Below, one piece after another: positions 61,501-64,000 of a stretch of DNA of 64,000 bases. The stretch spans positions 372,001 to 436,000 of the forward strand of contig NZ_CANLYI010000001.1 in the NCBI RefSeq assembly GCF_947495255.1. Direction: 5' to 3'. Made by a program: the position numbers and the translations under genes. A model generated the notes under the pieces. It was not told the DNA's origin. It saw only the letters and a list, made by a program, of their open reading frames with translations, and searched no databases. Origin of the DNA: an uncultured Winogradskyella sp. (GTDB taxonomy: Bacteria; Bacteroidota; Bacteroidia; Flavobacteriales; Flavobacteriaceae). Numbering within the stretch: the stretch's first letter is position 1; every line of letters starts with the position of its first letter.

Positions 61501-61974
61501 AAACGTATGTTAAAACCAGAATTACAAAATTTAGAAGATTTTGTAGATGGTATTAATAATATTGTTGAAGCACAGCAAAAAGTAGCTTTAAACTATTTTG
61601 AAGATGGAAGTATTGAAGCAGCCATTCCGCCTTTAAAAATTCTATTGAATATTATGGCTTATGGCCATTACGATGGCAAAGATATTAGTGACCCAGAACT
61701 GAGAAAATATTTTGATAGATCTTATGTTGTTAATGCCGATTGGTACAAAGAAAGATTAGCTTTAAAACAACAAAAGGACATTAAGTATTACCGTTCTCAA
61801 ATTAATTACTTAGAAGCTTTTATAAATGATTCTCACAATGATATTTTAGTAGAAGACATGCAATTAAAAGCACGTTTAGCAACAACTAAAACGTTATGTG
61901 ATAATGTAAAATCTGCTGATTATATAAACCGATTGGTCGGAACAATTGGAGTAGATCCACTTTATAAAAAATAA
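58525..61974 (+). CDS. Pyrophosphate-dependent phosphoenolpyruvate carboxykinase
   Basis: 1149 aa, the size of the PPi-type enzymes (EC 4.1.1.38) of Entamoeba and Propionibacterium, about twice GTP-PEPCK. Motifs I recall from that family: NPLHDKRTTKGTFHI, the TGHTGCIVLAP block, DNYFGYSKKEIKTQISYSAN read across, TVSGGGKSEISKS (P-loop-like), TEDDITAS, RRNNPADREAG and TGKSPSTTGAGSEGALTK. It interconverts PEP and oxaloacetate using PPi/Pi instead of ATP or GTP, saving nucleotide in gluconeogenesis or anaplerosis. Usually annotated as hypothetical. No signal or membrane segment. Single gene. Confidence 0.8.
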   Translation: MEDTRQELIQFINLQLASIGQPTYKDTEGNKEKFCDPKFEVLSQGLIRSLREKSRLLASHLCPADSRIQNFIDDYLKDVSIDKSFVLPNNTLILSRKGQAREASLPPDGTSFESDLITSKRIKQGILNNPLHDKRTTKGTFHIVEGSLPVPLDKQEVPKVVLAHFLHAAFNPSKDLKTLPFTSNQDAKAETMVSMLLRPVVSPEVKGVIAQKSLEVRFFAPGTLVSNLDFVESIFGNAGDPNLAHNDAALDPEHWTGHTGCIVLAPQLLKLKKKEVGLPHFDDATDRQKKDGMCWTEEHELYNEGGAFKITCRDERGVVITLIADNYFGYSKKEIKTQISYSANLFGLAEEEHAGGAIAYARRVMGETVDSTDYAKYYGLDHTFEGVKNLIADRIELKPENYAVDKKYPNIVYIPESSYFNTATNSITWNYKGKEQKLTLSPFKTYIHPSGNKLRLEKHKSIDLWRMIETYPEGVFCHKPCTVSGGGKSEISKSMQNAITYSPFNIHNIDEDFKKADEIIEFNYSTRWKVKDPNRPISRSFLSEKRTLGSVVKLLTPNDENSDEFNEFLNNIPVHIRSLVLFVKRLFRQAHGANLNWKDMMSVEYINGAKGTSLIYNHTPVVGSYVRIGFNEDGNWMLNKLRSDFSASEKIQTEDDITASITLPQEQFKNLNPEYTNKSVKVLTNCEAHLFQRPDEAIVRGYDKLAELDIITDGRFLTNYEMLSKKDAIAIYEDTINYDKYTQPVKDFIKEIIDSDDEDIQFVLPSHPRIVDGEPTKNPRYLEPNKFYNETEATYISDIGVRLCRRIKPEDPVIHVVNAVLPGRRNNPADREAGIRPLAVYNPIHYQETPELFMDFICSLTGKSPSTTGAGSEGALTKAPFNMLTPTTDLNNALLSHILTESNGFSTAAGYVGAENKIDHDVSLLIPEIWARMAPEDRDPKNLIANGSLEKLEDFEHNGEKILASRLGYRITKQFSLLCLNRLFDEPTAVFNKRMLKPELQNLEDFVDGINNIVEAQQKVALNYFEDGSIEAAIPPLKILLNIMAYGHYDGKDISDPELRKYFDRSYVVNADWYKERLALKQQKDIKYYRSQINYLEAFINDSHNDILVEDMQLKARLATTKTLCDNVKSADYINRLVGTIGVDPLYKK

Positions 61975-62001
61975 AACCGCTTAAATAACAGATTAATAAT
62001 G

Positions 62002-62034
62002 AAATGCTTCTCTTTATTGGGAAGCATTTTTTTG
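62002..62034 (+). terminator. Terminator of the PPi-PEPCK gene
   Basis: AAATGCTTC (62002-62010) pairs with GAAGCATTT (62021-62029), followed by a T-run. An in-frame ATG at 62004 for the next gene lies inside this hairpin, which argues against it as a start. Confidence 0.85.
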
Positions 62035-62048
62035 TTTACATTTACTTT

Positions 62049-62945
62049 ATGTCTTCAAAAACCAGATTAGATAGCGCTTATAAAAATGCAAAACGCATTA
62101 AGTTTAACGATGCTTCTAAATATATATTATTCAGTGATTGCCATCGTGGAGACAACAGTTTTGCTGATGATTTTGCAAATAATAGAAACATTTATTTTCA
62201 TGCATTAAGGCATTATTATTCTGAAGGTTTTGACTATTGTGAACTTGGTGATGGTGACGAATTATGGGAAAACCTATCTTTTGAAGCTATCTTCTACGCG
62301 CACAAAAACGTGTATATGCTCATGAAACAATTTCATGATGAAGACAGACTGCACATGATTTGGGGAAACCATGATATGGTGTATCGCGACCCAAGATATG
62401 TAGAAAAACATTTATCTACATTTTTTGACCCAAAAACTGGTAATGACGAAGATTTATTCTGTGGTATTAAATATCATGAAGGTATTGTTTTAGAGCATTC
62501 CGAAACAAAACAAGAGTTATTTTTGACGCATGGACACCAAGCAGATTGGTGGAATTTTTTATTCTGGAAATGGAGTCGTTTTATGGTTCGTATTCTATGG
62601 AAACCACTCAATGTTATGGGAATTGCTGACCCAACAAGTCCTGCAAAAAACTATACAGAACTCATTAAAATTGAACGACGCACAAAACGTTGGATTACCG
62701 ATAACAACAATCTAATTACTATTGTTGGCCATACACACAGACCACGTTTCCCAGAACCAGGAGATATAGCTTATTTTAATGATGGTAGCTGTGTTCACCC
62801 ACGAAGTATTACAGGTTTAGAGATTGAAAATGGCGCTATTTCTTTAATTAAATGGCAAATAATAACCTCAGAAGATGGAAATTTAAAGATCGATCGGTTT
62901 TTGTTGGAAGGACCAACGCTGTTGAGTGATTATAAAACGGAGTAA
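62049..62945 (+). CDS. Calcineurin-like metallophosphoesterase
   Basis: 298 aa from the start MSSKTRLDSAYK. Metal motifs in order: FSDCHRGDNSF (Dx-H), ELGDGDELWENL (GDxxD/E), WGNHDMVY (GNHD), THGHQADWW (GHxx) and GHTHRPRFP (GHTH), typical of the UDP-2,3-diacylglucosamine-pyrophosphatase-like or general phosphoesterase group. The large loop with WNFLFWKWSRFMVRIL suggests membrane contact. Substrate uncertain; it could be the lipid A enzyme LpxH-like. Confidence 0.82.
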   Translation: MSSKTRLDSAYKNAKRIKFNDASKYILFSDCHRGDNSFADDFANNRNIYFHALRHYYSEGFDYCELGDGDELWENLSFEAIFYAHKNVYMLMKQFHDEDRLHMIWGNHDMVYRDPRYVEKHLSTFFDPKTGNDEDLFCGIKYHEGIVLEHSETKQELFLTHGHQADWWNFLFWKWSRFMVRILWKPLNVMGIADPTSPAKNYTELIKIERRTKRWITDNNNLITIVGHTHRPRFPEPGDIAYFNDGSCVHPRSITGLEIENGAISLIKWQIITSEDGNLKIDRFLLEGPTLLSDYKTE

Positions 62946-62950
62946 TTAGT

Positions 62951-63421
62951 ATGGGATTATTGGAAATGTACTTTTGGATGGTTATCATAATATGTAGTGT
63001 TTTGAACTTTCCAATAATATTATTCTCTGAAGATTTAAAAGACAGAAAACGATTTAAGAAATATCTTAAAATCTCTTTTTCTATAGGTTTAATTGGAATA
63101 TTTATGCTCTTGACTAACTGCAATTATTTATGCGGATATCAATACTTGATTTTTACATTTTCGCCATTTATTACACTATTAGTATGTAAGATAGTAATGA
63201 TTCTTTTTAGAAAAATAAGTAAAATAGAAGGATTTCAGGTTACTAATAAATTACAATTATTTGGGCCTGCTTTAACGGAACTATCTGATGGAATTTATCA
63301 AAAAAACAATGGAGACCTAAAATATGAACATTACTATAACAGGTATACATTTTTTATAACTGCGACTCCTGTAGTTATATCATTTGCATTGCTCATTCTT
63401 GTAAAAGAGAATACTTGTTAA
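62951..63421 (+). CDS. Small integral membrane protein of unknown function
   Basis: 156 aa with four hydrophobic segments (~5-25, ~43-60, ~65-87, ~132-150) and a short polar middle (KIEGFQVTNKLQLFGPALTE). No family recognised. It starts 5 bp after the phosphoesterase stop, so it may be co-transcribed. Confidence 0.6.
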   Translation: MGLLEMYFWMVIIICSVLNFPIILFSEDLKDRKRFKKYLKISFSIGLIGIFMLLTNCNYLCGYQYLIFTFSPFITLLVCKIVMILFRKISKIEGFQVTNKLQLFGPALTELSDGIYQKNNGDLKYEHYYNRYTFFITATPVVISFALLILVKENTC

Positions 63422-63432
63422 TATATTATGAG

Positions 63433-63452
63433 ATTCCTGCCTTCGCAGGAAT
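63433..63452. repeat. Short REP-like palindrome between convergent genes
   Basis: ATTCCTGC (63433-63440), loop CTTC, GCAGGAAT (63445-63452), a perfect 8-bp stem with the CTTCGCAGGAAT core common in Bacteroidetes intergenic repeats. It may also end transcription of both flanking genes. Confidence 0.7.
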
Positions 63453-63455
63453 TTG

Positions 63456-63790
63456 TTAAGATTCAGGAGCCAACTCCACCTCTAAACCTTCCATTTCTGG
63501 TGTCATTTGAATTTGGCAACCCAAACGAGAATTATCCTTTACATTAAAAGCTTCAGAAAGCATAGCTTCTTCATCATCTTGCATTTCTGGCAACTCTGTT
63601 TCACTTAAAACGTAGCATTGACAAGAGGCGCACATAGCCATACCGCCACAAATACCAATAGTACCTTCTGGAGCTAGTTCATAAGAACGAACCACTTCCA
63701 TTAAGTTCATTGCCATATCTGTAGGTGCTTCAATTTGGTGCTTTACACCTTCTCTATCAATAATTGTAATATTTATATCCGGATTCTCCA

Positions 63791-63791
<1 letters not shown>
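63456..63791 (-). CDS. 2Fe-2S ferredoxin (adrenodoxin type)
   Basis: 111 aa. Cluster ligands in CGGMAMCASC (Cx5Cx2C) with the distant fourth Cys in SRLGCQIQM, the adrenodoxin/ISC-type pattern. The start is GTG at 63791, overlapping by one base the TAG stop of the upstream reductase gene (TAGTG), which couples the pair. It carries electrons from that reductase to an unknown partner, for example a P450 or ISC-type biosynthesis. Confidence 0.9.

Positions 63792-64000
<209 letters not shown>

Noticed and set aside
62004..62048. Earlier ATG for the metallophosphoesterase
   Set aside because: It lies inside the hairpin terminator of the preceding gene and adds a hydrophobic stretch unlike the family. 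The start at 62049 is used.

Overview
The window looks like a chromosome segment from a marine-type Flavobacteriaceae (Bacteroidetes). The DNA is AT-rich. Recognisable promoters carry the Bacteroidetes -7 box TAnnTTTG, and Shine-Dalgarno signals are weak. A type IX secretion C-terminal sorting domain is present, DnaE carries a fused DnaQ-type exonuclease, and RpsP has a long acidic tail. I see no phage, insertion sequence or CRISPR array. Genus is not resolved by reading alone.

Layout. 0-11 kb: an exopolysaccharide region with an Ig-like protein and a membrane-anchored GH5-like glycosidase, two near-identical GT4 glycosyltransferases, a Wzx/PST-type flippase preceded by a 43-aa ORF, a receiver-GT2 fusion, and a TPR/beta-barrel outer-membrane protein. 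It also holds 183-bp tandem repeats, a REP-like palindrome and a relic of a second GH5 gene. 11-16 kb: two thioredoxin-fold lipoproteins, a large T9SS-secreted protein, a CAP-domain lipoprotein and gene relics. 16-23 kb: one minus-strand operon encoding a receiver, an H-NOX domain, a PAS histidine kinase, a FIST protein, a second histidine kinase, an Hpt protein and a LytTR response regulator. This looks like a nitric-oxide-sensing phosphorelay with two different sensor types. 23-37 kb: housekeeping and small conserved genes (hemW, ruvC, cyclase, DUF4230, DUF4260), a lipid-flippase-like/GT2 pair, and a BlaI/BlaR1 module with TonB-C domains. 37-45 kb: a NarL-type regulator and TPR sensor kinase next to a 57-aa exported peptide, then two tandem hybrid kinases and tRNA-Asp. 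45-64 kb: DUF58 protein, trxA, dnaE, a thrombospondin-type-3 lipoprotein, rpsP-rimM-trmN6, glutaryl-CoA dehydrogenase, a pyrophosphate-type PEP carboxykinase, a metallophosphoesterase, and a ferredoxin with its reductase (cut by the window end).

Main result. Seven minus-strand promoters share one architecture. Two or three 12-bp half-sites resembling GTCGACGAATGG repeat every 21 bp (22 in one case), and the nearest lies about 28 bp upstream of a TAnnTTTG box. The reverse complement of the core, CCATTCGTC, is one base from the AlgR (LytTR-family) box CCGTTCGTC, and 21 bp is the usual LytTR direct-repeat spacing. The sites lie in front of the H-NOX/FIST/LytTR operon itself, the flippase operon, one GT4 gene, the T9SS protein, the CAP lipoprotein, a small membrane protein, and a roughly 70-nt terminated transcript. 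I infer an autoregulated, NO-responsive LytTR regulon controlling exopolysaccharide and surface proteins.
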